DNA of 64,000 bases from Pseudoalteromonas lipolytica (GTDB taxonomy: Bacteria; Pseudomonadota; Gammaproteobacteria; Enterobacterales; Alteromonadaceae), in contig NZ_LJTC01000004.1 of NCBI RefSeq assembly GCF_001306915.1, positions 62,001 to 126,000 of the forward strand, given 5' to 3'. The position numbers were made by a program, and so were the translations under genes. Shown one piece after another: positions 41,131-50,455 of the stretch (position 1 is the stretch's first letter; every line of letters begins with the position of its first letter). Below the pieces are notes generated by a model. The model worked only from the letters and a program-made list of their open reading frames with translations, was not told the DNA's origin and searched no databases.

Positions 41131-44100
41131 ATGTTCTCAATTTGGTCAATAAGCCTTCTTGCAATTGTGTATCTGGCAATTTTATTTGCGGTTGCAGGCT
41201 GGGCTGATAAAAGAAAAGTATTGCCTTTTAAAGGCTTAACCTATGGTTTATCGCTTGGAGTGTATTGCACCTCTTGGGCGTTCTTTGGCACCACAGCACA
41301 AGCTGCATACAACGGTTGGTGGTTGGCTCCGACCTATGCAGGCACTATCTTGTTATTCATTTTTGGCTGGCAAGTCTATTGCCGCATAGCGCATATTTGT
41401 CGGCAGCAAAAAATAACCTCAATGGCAGATTTTATTGCGACTCGATATGGTCAGTCGTCGAGTTTGTCTGGACTCATTTCATTGATTTCAGTGATTGCCA
41501 TTGTGCCCTATATCTCTTTACAGCTAAGTGCAACTGCACAAAGTATCAACTTACTTACCGACCGCGCTGCCACACAAAGCCATGAAGTATGGGCCGACAG
41601 TACTTTTTACATCACGATCGTATTGGCACTGTTTGCTATTTTATTCGGCGCGAGGCGGTTAAAGCCCAGCGAACATAATCCAGGTTTGATTGCCAGTATA
41701 GCCTTCGAGTCTGTGGTTAAGTTGTTGGCGTTTTTAGCGGTGGGTTTGTATGTGTGCTTTGCTCTATTCGACAGCCCAGTGGCGCTGTTTGAAAAAGCGC
41801 ATGACCTAAATATTGATCAGCAAGTGGCTGCCACACAAAGTCCAACCTATGTGTATGTTGCTCATACTTTGCTTGGTATTTTGGCGACCTTATGTTTGCC
41901 AAGACAATTCCACATGAGCTTTATCGAAAAAAATAACGATAAAGAGCTGGCCTCGGCGCGTTGGCTATTTCCGATTTACCTCTTACTTATTAACCTGTTT
42001 ATTCTACCGATTGCATATGCCGGATTAATTTACTTTCAAGGTCAAGAAGTCGGCTACGACACCTTTGTATTGGCTTTACCTATGGCAGCTGATGATGCCT
42101 TTGTGGCGTTATTAGCCTTTTTAGGTGGCTTTTCAGCGGCAACAAGTATGGTAATAGTGTCATCAATTGTGCTTTCAGTGATGATCACTAATGACTTTAT
42201 TAACCAATTTATTTTACGCCGCTCGCAACTTACATCGAGTAGTCGCGGGCTTGATAAAAACAACCTATTACATGCGCGTAAAATCGTTATCGTATTGATT
42301 CTATTGCTTAGTTACTTCACTCACCGAGTGCTAGGCGAAAGTACAACCCTTGCCAATGTGGGGTTGATGTCGTTCACTTTAGTCGCGCAATTTTCGCCGG
42401 CCATGATCATAGGCTTATGGTGGCGACAAGCATCGTGTCGCGGTGCGCAATTGGGGATTTTAAGCGGCTTTATTATTTGGGGATACACACTTTTACTACC
42501 GAATATCGCCGGAGGCTTAGGAAGCGATAGCTTATGGCTTGTGAATGGACCGTGGGGAATAAGCTGGTTAGCGCCAACCGACTTATTCTCATTAGGCATG
42601 GAAAGCATTAGCCAAGCTTTATTGCTATCGCTAGGTGCGAACTGTTTAGTGTATTTCTTAGTACCGTTATTTAGTCGAGCAACCTTAGCTGAACGCTTGC
42701 AGAGCAATAAGTTTGTGTCGCAGCTTAGTGATTCTCGAGTGAGTAATCATCTACAGCCTTTGAGTTACCATGATCTAGGTGCACTGATGCAGCGGTTTGC
42801 TGAAAAAGAAGCGGCGCAGTCGTTGGTAAATCATTACTTTCCAGATGATAAAAGTAAGTGGAAACGTCCTGCCAATGTTGAGTTAGAACTATTAGTTGAG
42901 CGCGAGATGTCAGCGGTGATCGGCGGCGCATCGGCACGACTTATTTTAGATGTGGCGAAAAATGAGCAGCGCCAGCCTTTAGAGCAGGTTGCCGAGTTTG
43001 TTGACGAAGCAAGCCAAGTGCTTAAATTTAATCGTGATTTACTACAATCAACAATCGAAAATATTCAACAAGGGATCAGTGTAGTTGATAGTGAGCTGCG
43101 CTTGGTAGCTTGGAACCAAGGCTACAAAAACATGTTCGCCTACCCAGATGATGCGCTTTACATAGGCCGCCCGGTTGCCGACATTATTCGTTTTAATGCC
43201 GAGCGCGGTTTATTTAGCGGCGAGAGCATGACCAGCGAAGTTGAAAAACGCTTAGCCTATTTACGCCAAGGCAGTGCTTATAAATACCAGCGCTCGCACA
43301 ATGATGGTCGCGTGTTTGAAATGCAAGGTAACCCACTGCCAGGTGGCGGCTTTGTAACAACCTATACCGACATCACCGAGTTCGTAAAACAACAAAAAGC
43401 GTTAACCGAAGCCAATGTTAGCCTTGAAGAAAAAGTCGCAGCACGCACCTTGGCATTGACTCAAGCAAACCAAGAGTTGTCGATGGCAAAGCAAGTGGCG
43501 GAGCAAGCAACGGTCAGTAAAACGCGCTTTTTTGCCGCTGCTAGCCATGATTTACTGCAACCTTTCAATGCTGCGAGCTTGTTTTGTTCTTTAATGAATG
43601 AAAAAGCCCAAGACACCGAACTTAAAGAGCTGGCGATGAATATTAAGAATTCATTGGGCAGCGCCGAAGAGTTATTATCGAGTATTTTAGAGTTAACTAA
43701 GCTTGATTCAGGCTCATTTAAAGTACAAATGAGCGAGTTTGCAGCCAGTTCGTTGGTTGAGCCTCTTCGTAATGACTACGAAGCCCTTGCCCGTGAAAAG
43801 GGCTTAAAGTTCATTATTGAAACCTGTGATGTGCGCTTGCATACCGACAAAGCACTGCTGCGACGAGTGCTGCGTAACCTTTTGAGTAATGCGATTCGTT
43901 ATACCGAGCAAGGTGAAGTGCGCTTAAAAATGCAGTACGACGATGACCATGTATCCTTTATTGTTGAAGACACAGGGATTGGTATTGCATCGAGCGATCA
44001 ACAAACTATTTTCCAAGAGTTTAAACAGCTTGGTGCAAAACCAAGCGCCGAGGGTTTAGGCTTAGGGTTGGCAATCACTAAACGTATATGTGACTTACTT

Positions 44101-44580
44101 AAAATACCCCTAGTGATGGGGTCTGAACTTGGTAAAGGCACGCAATTTACTCTAACTCTGCCTTGCAGAGTGAGTACTGCGCCTGCGCAAGCGAAAGGCG
44201 CTGAGGCATCACAAGAAACAGAGCTGGGGCAATTGCGTATTTGGTTGCTTGATAACGACCGCAACGTGTTAGAGGCATTAAAGCAGCTACTCGAAAATTG
44301 GGGCTGTGAAATTTCAATAGCCACTAACTTAGCGGAGCTTGAGCAGTTAAAGGCAAGTCAAGCCCTGCCGCAATTGTTGATTATTGATTATCAGCTTGAT
44401 GATGGAGTAACGGGACTTGAAGTGATTGAGCAAGCGGCACTAACACGCTTACCAGCCATCGTTAATACCGCGAATCATGATGAAGGCATACGCGAGTTAG
44501 TGCTCGATGCGGGCTATCCATTGCTTTATAAGCCTCTGAAAGCGCCCGCCTTAAAACGCATGATTAAGCGACTGACTTAA
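41131..44580 (+). CDS. SSS-domain hybrid sensor histidine kinase (CrbS/MxtR type)
   Basis: 1149 aa. Residues 1-550 form a solute:sodium-symporter domain of about 13 helices (YGLSLGVYCTSWAFFGTTAQAAYNGWW near the start). A linker and PAS domain (about 645-760) are followed by a coiled segment. The HisKA domain has His806 in FFAAASHDLLQPFNAA, then HATPase_c (NLLSNAIRYTEQGEV, GTGIGI-like VEDTGIGI, GLGLGLAITKR) and a C-terminal receiver with Asp1086 in LLIIDYQLDDG. The layout is that of CrbS (Vibrio) or MxtR (Pseudomonas), which with the LuxR-type regulator CrbR/ErdR controls acetate and related carbon use. A matching LuxR regulator lies at 55086. The 3' end overlaps the convergent DUF3857 gene by 4 bases. 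Confidence 0.87.
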   Translation: MFSIWSISLLAIVYLAILFAVAGWADKRKVLPFKGLTYGLSLGVYCTSWAFFGTTAQAAYNGWWLAPTYAGTILLFIFGWQVYCRIAHICRQQKITSMADFIATRYGQSSSLSGLISLISVIAIVPYISLQLSATAQSINLLTDRAATQSHEVWADSTFYITIVLALFAILFGARRLKPSEHNPGLIASIAFESVVKLLAFLAVGLYVCFALFDSPVALFEKAHDLNIDQQVAATQSPTYVYVAHTLLGILATLCLPRQFHMSFIEKNNDKELASARWLFPIYLLLINLFILPIAYAGLIYFQGQEVGYDTFVLALPMAADDAFVALLAFLGGFSAATSMVIVSSIVLSVMITNDFINQFILRRSQLTSSSRGLDKNNLLHARKIVIVLILLLSYFTHRVLGESTTLANVGLMSFTLVAQFSPAMIIGLWWRQASCRGAQLGILSGFIIWGYTLLLPNIAGGLGSDSLWLVNGPWGISWLAPTDLFSLGMESISQALLLSLGANCLVYFLVPLFSRATLAERLQSNKFVSQLSDSRVSNHLQPLSYHDLGALMQRFAEKEAAQSLVNHYFPDDKSKWKRPANVELELLVEREMSAVIGGASARLILDVAKNEQRQPLEQVAEFVDEASQVLKFNRDLLQSTIENIQQGISVVDSELRLVAWNQGYKNMFAYPDDALYIGRPVADIIRFNAERGLFSGESMTSEVEKRLAYLRQGSAYKYQRSHNDGRVFEMQGNPLPGGGFVTTYTDITEFVKQQKALTEANVSLEEKVAARTLALTQANQELSMAKQVAEQATVSKTRFFAAASHDLLQPFNAASLFCSLMNEKAQDTELKELAMNIKNSLGSAEELLSSILELTKLDSGSFKVQMSEFAASSLVEPLRNDYEALAREKGLKFIIETCDVRLHTDKALLRRVLRNLLSNAIRYTEQGEVRLKMQYDDDHVSFIVEDTGIGIASSDQQTIFQEFKQLGAKPSAEGLGLGLAITKRICDLLKIPLVMGSELGKGTQFTLTLPCRVSTAPAQAKGAEASQETELGQLRIWLLDNDRNVLEALKQLLENWGCEISIATNLAELEQLKASQALPQLLIIDYQLDDGVTGLEVIEQAALTRLPAIVNTANHDEGIRELVLDAGYPLLYKPLKAPALKRMIKRLT

Positions 44581-47549
44581 TCTGCGTTTTGCTCAGTTGC
44601 TAAGGTTGACTCTTTGAGGCGTTGCTTAACCTTGGCAACAAAGCGTCTATCTAGGTCGTCTTCATTGCTTAAGAATAAAAGCATCTCATTACCGTCATGA
44701 TCAATAACGGTAAGTGAAGATGTTGTTAGAGGACTTTTTGCATAGTCTGCTTTCACTTCTTTTATTTCATTAAAGTAGAGCAGATCTTTTTCAATTACAC
44801 CTTGTTCATTTTTCCAGTAACTAAAAAGCGTATTTTTCGTCATGCCATTGCCATCATCTCTGAAATCAAAAAATGCATCGCTATAAAAATACTCCACATT
44901 TTCATCACTAGGCATAATCTCTTGACGCTTTAAAAAGTTAACCTGATAAGACCAAAGTTTGTCACCTGTAATTATGGTTGAATTAGGCAATAAGTATAAT
45001 TCAGCAATTAGCCCATAAAGTAGTAAAGGCGTCGCGAATACAGAAATTAGCAGCTGTCTTGCACGCCATTTTGAGTTGTACTCTAACGCATCTTTAGGTT
45101 GGTTCAGGTTTTGAATGTAGTTAACAATTGGTAGCCACAATAAAGGAATGATTAAGAATAGCCACATACCATAGTCACCTAGTGAACTTGCTATTTCACA
45201 TACAATAATCATTAGCCAAATTACAAAAGCAACCGCAGTTGGTAATATTTTATTTTTGTTAAAGGTTTGTTCGCTATGTTTTATAAGTTGAAGAAACAGT
45301 GCAAAAAAGAATAAAGGCGCAAAAATACCTCGGGCAATGGGCATCATATGGCTGTTTTGTTGCTGCTTAATAAACTTCCAATTGCGATAACTCCAGTAAT
45401 TAATAAATATGCCCAAGCTGAATAAACTATAAAGGTAAAATTTACTGTTGCTTACAGGGTAAAACTGCGCACCTTCAAATTCTGGACGTTTTCGAACTTC
45501 AAAACGCCAAGCCGCGATGAAAAAGATGATTGCCGCTAAGTAACTTAAAATAAAAACGCTATACCAGTTGGTTTCGTCATCCGCTGGTGTGGTTGTGGCG
45601 CTATTTGTGCCGTATTTAATGATGCCGTAATGGGTCGCGTTATTGAGTTTTTTACGCTCGCTTAGGTAAAGGTCTATTTGATCGGCTGGAATATGATCCT
45701 GCTTAGCACTGTAATCAAAGTATAAGGTCAACACCGAGTCTTTAAATGTCACGCGTTTCTCGAGATGAAAAAATGGGTTATCGATTGTGGCCTGCTCATC
45801 ATCAAACTGCCAATTAGAGTCCGTAAACGTAACCTTTATGGTTGTTTCGATATTATTTGGGTAACGAAACCACATTGGTGCATTGTTACGCTCTCGCTGT
45901 TCCGGCTTATAAACTGAGTTTTGAATTTCACTGGCGTAAAAGTCATTTTGAAAATCATTACCCTCAGGTCGCCAAAAGTCATCAATAGTATAGTGCTCAT
46001 TGGTAATTAGCTGACCGGTGTCCTCTGGGGATTCAACCAGCATAGGTTTGGCAGTTTTTAAGCCCTTGTAGGTATCTTGATAATATTCGCGGTAATCATC
46101 TTCTATGCTTTTTAAGCTGTTTTTAGCGATTGAACTGCGGCGGCTAATTGCTTCAAAGTCACCGTATTTATATTGAGTTGAGAAACTAACTGGCTCATCA
46201 ATACCTTCTGGGATCTGATAATTATCAGAAACCTGTATGCGTTTTAGGGCAGGCTCTGTGAACATATCTGTAAAGCCTGTTTCACCTTGCTTTATTATTA
46301 ACGCTACATCGTAGTTCGGTTGAGCTAAATTTTCTAAATCGCCGCGCTGATACGAAATGGTCGGATCAAGCCAATAACGTTTACCTTGATGCTCTAAGGT
46401 GACAATGACATGGTCAAATAAGCTAGGAGAGACCGGTAAGCTAGCAGTACGTTTTCGGTCTTCAGTGTTAACTAAAGCAGGATGAGCCTCTACCCCGAGC
46501 GCTTTAAGTAAAGAAATGAGCAAGACGGTTTTGTCTTTACAGTCGCCATAGCGCAGTGCCAGAGTTTCTGATGCTGGAGTAGGCTGATGCGAGTTGGTGC
46601 CCATTTCTAGGCCCAAATAACGTACTTCGTCTTGGCTAAAGCGCAGGGCAGCCACAATTTGAGACTCTAAATCGGCATGTTGAAACTTAATTTGACGAGC
46701 AATTGTTTCAATAGCAGGGCTCACTTCGATGGCAGATTGGTACAAAGGTAACGACCAATTGACTACCTCTTGCCAATTATTTACTTCAGAAAAGTACACT
46801 TCCTTGTAAGGCGAATACCAATGCGGTACTTCGCTTGCAGAGCTAAGGGTCGGCTCATTGTGTTGGCTAATCTGGTAGTCAAAGCCCGTATCTAACTTGG
46901 TTTTAGTAACTGGCGACTCGCCATTCATAAAGTTGATATATAAGGGCGTAGGCTTTTGCCACTTTACCCGCATAAATTGCTGCACTATCGGCACCGACCA
47001 GTTCAGTGTGCGCTTGGTGCTGAAGTGCTGATAAACCGGGTTACTGCCCGAAACCGTATAGCTGTAATCTAAAATATCCATGACCCGCATATCATCAATA
47101 ATGACATTTAGGCTTAAGGTGCCATTGTATATACGACTTGCTAAGTCAGTCTCGCGTTGTAACACCTGTAGCTCGGCACTATTTAGTTTATCTATATATT
47201 GGCCGTCACGAATAATGCCTAAACTATTGAGCGTAAGAGATTGATAATTTGGGTCAAAATCAATATTCAGCTGGCTAATATAATCAACCCCAGACTGATT
47301 GACCGCTTGCATTACAGTACGATTAAAGCGTTGCTGTGGGGCTTGCTCAGATACCTGAAGCTGAGTGTCGAGCATTAGGTAGAAAGTCCCGTCTCGTATT
47401 TGGTCTCGAGGTATCTCAGGGGTAAGTAACTTATGGTGTTTTACCCAGTTAGCTGCGGGCGCAACTTGATACTCTTCTGCGGCTGCAAAGCAGCTCACAA
47501 AGAATAAAAAAACAGCCAGTAGCTTAAGTTGTAAGTGCATCCATTTCAT
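44577..47549 (-). CDS. DUF3857 transglutaminase-like membrane protein
   Basis: 990 aa. Signal peptide (ends CFAAAEE). DUF3857 domain about residues 60-220. The transglutaminase core about 280-400 has the catalytic triad: Cys in LRYGDCKDKTVLL, His in LFDHVIVTL, Asp in RYWLDPTIS. A beta domain follows. Several membrane helices (about 650-870) then separate the periplasmic part from a C-terminal domain of about 100 aa. Members are common in marine bacteria, with unknown substrate. Overlaps the kinase gene by 4 bases (shared TTAA). Confidence 0.83.
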   Translation of the reverse strand: MKWMHLQLKLLAVFLFFVSCFAAAEEYQVAPAANWVKHHKLLTPEIPRDQIRDGTFYLMLDTQLQVSEQAPQQRFNRTVMQAVNQSGVDYISQLNIDFDPNYQSLTLNSLGIIRDGQYIDKLNSAELQVLQRETDLASRIYNGTLSLNVIIDDMRVMDILDYSYTVSGSNPVYQHFSTKRTLNWSVPIVQQFMRVKWQKPTPLYINFMNGESPVTKTKLDTGFDYQISQHNEPTLSSASEVPHWYSPYKEVYFSEVNNWQEVVNWSLPLYQSAIEVSPAIETIARQIKFQHADLESQIVAALRFSQDEVRYLGLEMGTNSHQPTPASETLALRYGDCKDKTVLLISLLKALGVEAHPALVNTEDRKRTASLPVSPSLFDHVIVTLEHQGKRYWLDPTISYQRGDLENLAQPNYDVALIIKQGETGFTDMFTEPALKRIQVSDNYQIPEGIDEPVSFSTQYKYGDFEAISRRSSIAKNSLKSIEDDYREYYQDTYKGLKTAKPMLVESPEDTGQLITNEHYTIDDFWRPEGNDFQNDFYASEIQNSVYKPEQRERNNAPMWFRYPNNIETTIKVTFTDSNWQFDDEQATIDNPFFHLEKRVTFKDSVLTLYFDYSAKQDHIPADQIDLYLSERKKLNNATHYGIIKYGTNSATTTPADDETNWYSVFILSYLAAIIFFIAAWRFEVRKRPEFEGAQFYPVSNSKFYLYSLFSLGIFINYWSYRNWKFIKQQQNSHMMPIARGIFAPLFFFALFLQLIKHSEQTFNKNKILPTAVAFVIWLMIIVCEIASSLGDYGMWLFLIIPLLWLPIVNYIQNLNQPKDALEYNSKWRARQLLISVFATPLLLYGLIAELYLLPNSTIITGDKLWSYQVNFLKRQEIMPSDENVEYFYSDAFFDFRDDGNGMTKNTLFSYWKNEQGVIEKDLLYFNEIKEVKADYAKSPLTTSSLTVIDHDGNEMLLFLSNEDDLDRRFVAKVKQRLKESTLATEQNAD

Positions 47550-47604
47550 TGTTATTTTCTAATTACGTTTAGCTTTATATGACAAATTACTGAATTTCGC
47601 GGCT

Positions 47605-47650
47605 TGAGCCAAATAAAATTCACTATTTAGGGCTTTTTTAATTTGGCTCA
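47605..47650. repeat. Inverted repeat upstream of the DUF3857 gene
   Basis: TGAGCCAAAT (47605-47614) and ATTTGGCTCA (47641-47650) are perfect 10-base inverted arms separated by 26 bases, in the 185-base gap between the kinase at 47735 and the DUF3857 gene. No T-tract follows on either side. Confidence 0.5.
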
Positions 47651-47734
47651 TATAAATGCCTAGAAAATGGCACTGAAGTTTTGCTTTTTATTTAGGTTTA
47701 TCTAAGCGTGTGAAAGCCACATTTGTAAAATAAG

Positions 47735-49015
47735 TTAGCAGGGCACAGTAATTATAGCTTGTGTGCCTTGCTGGGGTTTTGAGTTTATCGATAACTCAAA
47801 ACCTTGGTTGCGCACAAGTTCTCGGGTGATCACAAGTCCTATACCTGTGCCATTTGCTTTGGTTGAGTAAAATGGCACGAACAAGTTATCGGGGTTTTGA
47901 ATACCACAACCTTGGTCGCTAATTGCAATATTTAAGTTATCACCTTGTCTTGACCAAGTGAGGGTAGGGGCTGAATTGCTGTCTGCTTCAAAAGCATTTT
48001 TTATCAGGTTTATTAATGCTTGTTCTAGTTGGCCGAAGTCGGCATTAATAAGTAACTCTTCACTGCTATTTATCACTAGTTCAGGAAAGATAGCACTTAA
48101 ACGCGTGTTTAATTGCTCGCTACTGATTGCCTGCTTTTGTGCGGGTGGTAGCTTGGCAAACGCACTGTAACTGGCTACAAAATCAAGCAAGTGCTGAGCG
48201 CGTTTTTCTATTACTTGCAGCATATCTTGAGCGAGATCATCGTGACTGCTAATTTGTCCTTGGCGCTTGAGGGTTTGCAATGATTGACTCATTGAATAAA
48301 TCGGCGTGAGTGAGTTACGTACTTCATGATTCAACACGCGAATTAAACGTTGCCAAACAAGTTGTTCGTTATCGCGAAGCTGTTGCTCAATTGAAAAGAA
48401 GGTTAGTAATTCAAAGTTTCTGCCGGTCCGCCAAAAAGTCTGCGATGAGATTTGAAAGCGTTGTTTAAACAGTGAGTCACTGTTTTGTCGCCATTCGCCA
48501 TCATGCAGTGCAATGCCTAAGTCGCTGGCCGATTTACCTTCAATCTGGCGATGACTAATACTGTTGATAAACGCCTTATTACTAAAGTAAATCAAGCCAT
48601 GGGGGTCTAGTATAACGATGGGTAAGTCCAGCATGCTGGCAAACTCAAAAACAAACTCTTCTGTTTGCATATAATGGCGTTTGTTCTTGGCTATTTTATT
48701 GCTGAGCTTGGCAAAATCTTGCTTAAGCGCTGCAACTCGTCCACTTTGGTAAGACGCTAAATGCCAACTATTACTTTCGTCATTTGCCAGTGCATCTAGT
48801 TGCAGGCCAAAGCGTTCAACCACATCGGTGATCGCACGGTAGCTTTTAATTAAAGCAAAAGCGCTTATCCCGATAAACGGCAATAATAGGCTGATACTGG
48901 CAAACCAATCTAGTTTTAAGCTGAGCGAAAGGGCAATACCAAGCGTTAATAGCACCGCTATAACCATATAAAAATAGCGTCGAACACGCAGCTCTAACGA
49001 CAACTTGCTACTCAT
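47735..49015 (-). CDS. Sensor histidine kinase (NtrY-like)
   Basis: 426 aa. Two membrane helices at the N-terminus (about 13-33 and 37-55), a PAS-like sensor (about 120-200), HisKA with the phosphorylated His in RVLNHEVRNSLTPIYSM (His followed by Glu-Val-Arg-Asn as in NtrY/NtrB kinases), and HATPase_c (LINLIKNAFEA, ISDQGCGI, GTGIGLVITRELV). The ATG directly follows the stop of the response regulator gene, so both are translated from one message. It probably phosphorylates that regulator. Confidence 0.87.
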   Translation of the reverse strand: MSSKLSLELRVRRYFYMVIAVLLTLGIALSLSLKLDWFASISLLLPFIGISAFALIKSYRAITDVVERFGLQLDALANDESNSWHLASYQSGRVAALKQDFAKLSNKIAKNKRHYMQTEEFVFEFASMLDLPIVILDPHGLIYFSNKAFINSISHRQIEGKSASDLGIALHDGEWRQNSDSLFKQRFQISSQTFWRTGRNFELLTFFSIEQQLRDNEQLVWQRLIRVLNHEVRNSLTPIYSMSQSLQTLKRQGQISSHDDLAQDMLQVIEKRAQHLLDFVASYSAFAKLPPAQKQAISSEQLNTRLSAIFPELVINSSEELLINADFGQLEQALINLIKNAFEADSNSAPTLTWSRQGDNLNIAISDQGCGIQNPDNLFVPFYSTKANGTGIGLVITRELVRNQGFELSINSKPQQGTQAIITVPC

Positions 49016-50392
49016 TTAGCGTTCTACTTCTTTTAAATCGAGCTGATGTTTATCAATGCGACGATAAATAGCCGATTTACTTAATCCTAAAAACTCTCCT
49101 GCGGCGATAACATTGCCATTAAATTGCAGCAGTGCTTTTTGAATCATCTGTTTTTCAAGCTCTTCAAGGGGCAATAGTGGCAAAGCCTGTTCGGCATTGC
49201 TATTTGTTTGCTCGCAACTTGGTTGATCTAAAATGAGGTCATTGGCTTGAATATTGTTGTTATCGCTCATAATCACCGCGCGTTCAATGCAGTGACTTAG
49301 CTCACGAATATTACCAGGCCAGCTGTAATTTTTTAGCGTCTTTAGGGCGTCATCACTGAGCGCCATATTCGCTCGTTGGTATTTTTTACCATGCACTAAC
49401 AACAAGTGTTCAGCTAAAGGAGCTATATCGTCTTTTCTGTCGCGAAGCGGTGGAATGTGTAGTTCAATGGTATTGAGTCTAAATAATAAATCACGGCGGA
49501 ACTCACCCTGCTCAATGGCCGTAGCTAATTCACTATTGGTGGCAGAAATAATGCGAACATTGGCGGTTTTGGTTTGGCTTGAGCCTAGCACTTCGAATTC
49601 TTTGCTTTCTAGCACACGAAGCATTTTACTTTGTAGCTCAAGGCTTAAAGTCGCAATTTCATCTAAAAATAAGGTGCCGCCTTCGGCAATTTCAAAACGC
49701 CCTAGTCGGTCTTCTTTGGCATCAGTAAAAGAACCTTTCTTATGGCCAAATAATTCGCTTTCGAATAGCGTCGGGGCAATGGCGCCAACATTCACGCTTA
49801 CATAGCGTTTATCAGCTCTGAGTGAGTGCTGGTGAATATAATGTGCCAATAAGCTTTTGCCAGTGCCATTTTCGCCGGTAATTAAAATGCTGGCATCGGT
49901 TTTAGCTGCGCGCTCAGCTTTGGCAAGCAACAGCTGCATGATTTCTGATTGAGCTATGTAATGTGCTTGTGTGTCACTGGTAAGCGCCTTTAAGCACGCG
50001 TTGTCGTGATTACTTTGCTTGAGCTTGAGTTGTTGTTGCACAACGGCGGTTAAGCGTAAGTTATTCCATGGCTTTTCAACAAAGTCGACAGCCCCTAATT
50101 GCATGGCTTTAACAGCGACATCAATGCTGGCCCATGCGGTCATGACAATGACAGGTATGGTCGAACCTAATTGATTTAGTTGCTTTAAAAAGCGTAACCC
50201 TTCTTCACCTGAGGTGGTGTCGAGCTTGTAGTTCATATCAAGCAAAATCAGGCTAATGTGCTCCGATTTTAATAATTCAAGGGCATGTTCAGGGCCTTCG
50301 GCCTCAAGGCAATGTAAGCCCAGTTGTTGTAATGCAACAGTAGCAGCCAGACGCACATCAGCTTGATCGTCTATGACTAAGATTTTGTCCAT
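49016..50392 (-). CDS. Sigma54-dependent response regulator (NtrC family)
   Basis: 458 aa. Receiver domain 1-120 with Asp52 in LLDMNYKLD and Lys107 in EKPWN. AAA+ domain about 145-385 with Walker A GENGTGKS (173-180) and Walker B GGTLFLDEIA. Fis-type HTH at the end (GNVIAAGEFLGLSKSAIYRRID). The sigma54-contact loop reads GSFTDA (220-225) instead of GAFTGA; Phe and Thr are kept. It lies between the kinase gene and a MacAB-like operon on the same strand, and a candidate sigma54 promoter stands before that operon, its likely target. Confidence 0.88.
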   Translation of the reverse strand: MDKILVIDDQADVRLAATVALQQLGLHCLEAEGPEHALELLKSEHISLILLDMNYKLDTTSGEEGLRFLKQLNQLGSTIPVIVMTAWASIDVAVKAMQLGAVDFVEKPWNNLRLTAVVQQQLKLKQSNHDNACLKALTSDTQAHYIAQSEIMQLLLAKAERAAKTDASILITGENGTGKSLLAHYIHQHSLRADKRYVSVNVGAIAPTLFESELFGHKKGSFTDAKEDRLGRFEIAEGGTLFLDEIATLSLELQSKMLRVLESKEFEVLGSSQTKTANVRIISATNSELATAIEQGEFRRDLLFRLNTIELHIPPLRDRKDDIAPLAEHLLLVHGKKYQRANMALSDDALKTLKNYSWPGNIRELSHCIERAVIMSDNNNIQANDLILDQPSCEQTNSNAEQALPLLPLEELEKQMIQKALLQFNGNVIAAGEFLGLSKSAIYRRIDKHQLDLKEVER

Positions 50393-50420
50393 GATGTTTT
50401 CTTATTATCCTGTTGAGGTA

Positions 50421-50440
50421 GCTTAAGTTAAAACTTAAGC
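50421..50440. promoter_or_regulatory. Perfect hairpin between ABC permease and regulator genes
   Basis: GCTTAAGT-TAAA-ACTTAAGC lies 16 bases after the permease stop and 28 bases before the regulator start on the minus strand. No T-run follows, so it may be a processing or attenuating stem or an operator rather than a terminator. Confidence 0.5.
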
Positions 50441-50455
50441 CACCATTTTGTGCTG

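Noticed and set aside
41131..42700. Kinase N-terminus as a separate proline permease gene
   Set aside because: The frame is continuous through PAS, HisKA, HATPase and receiver domains; the fused form is the known CrbS/MxtR type.
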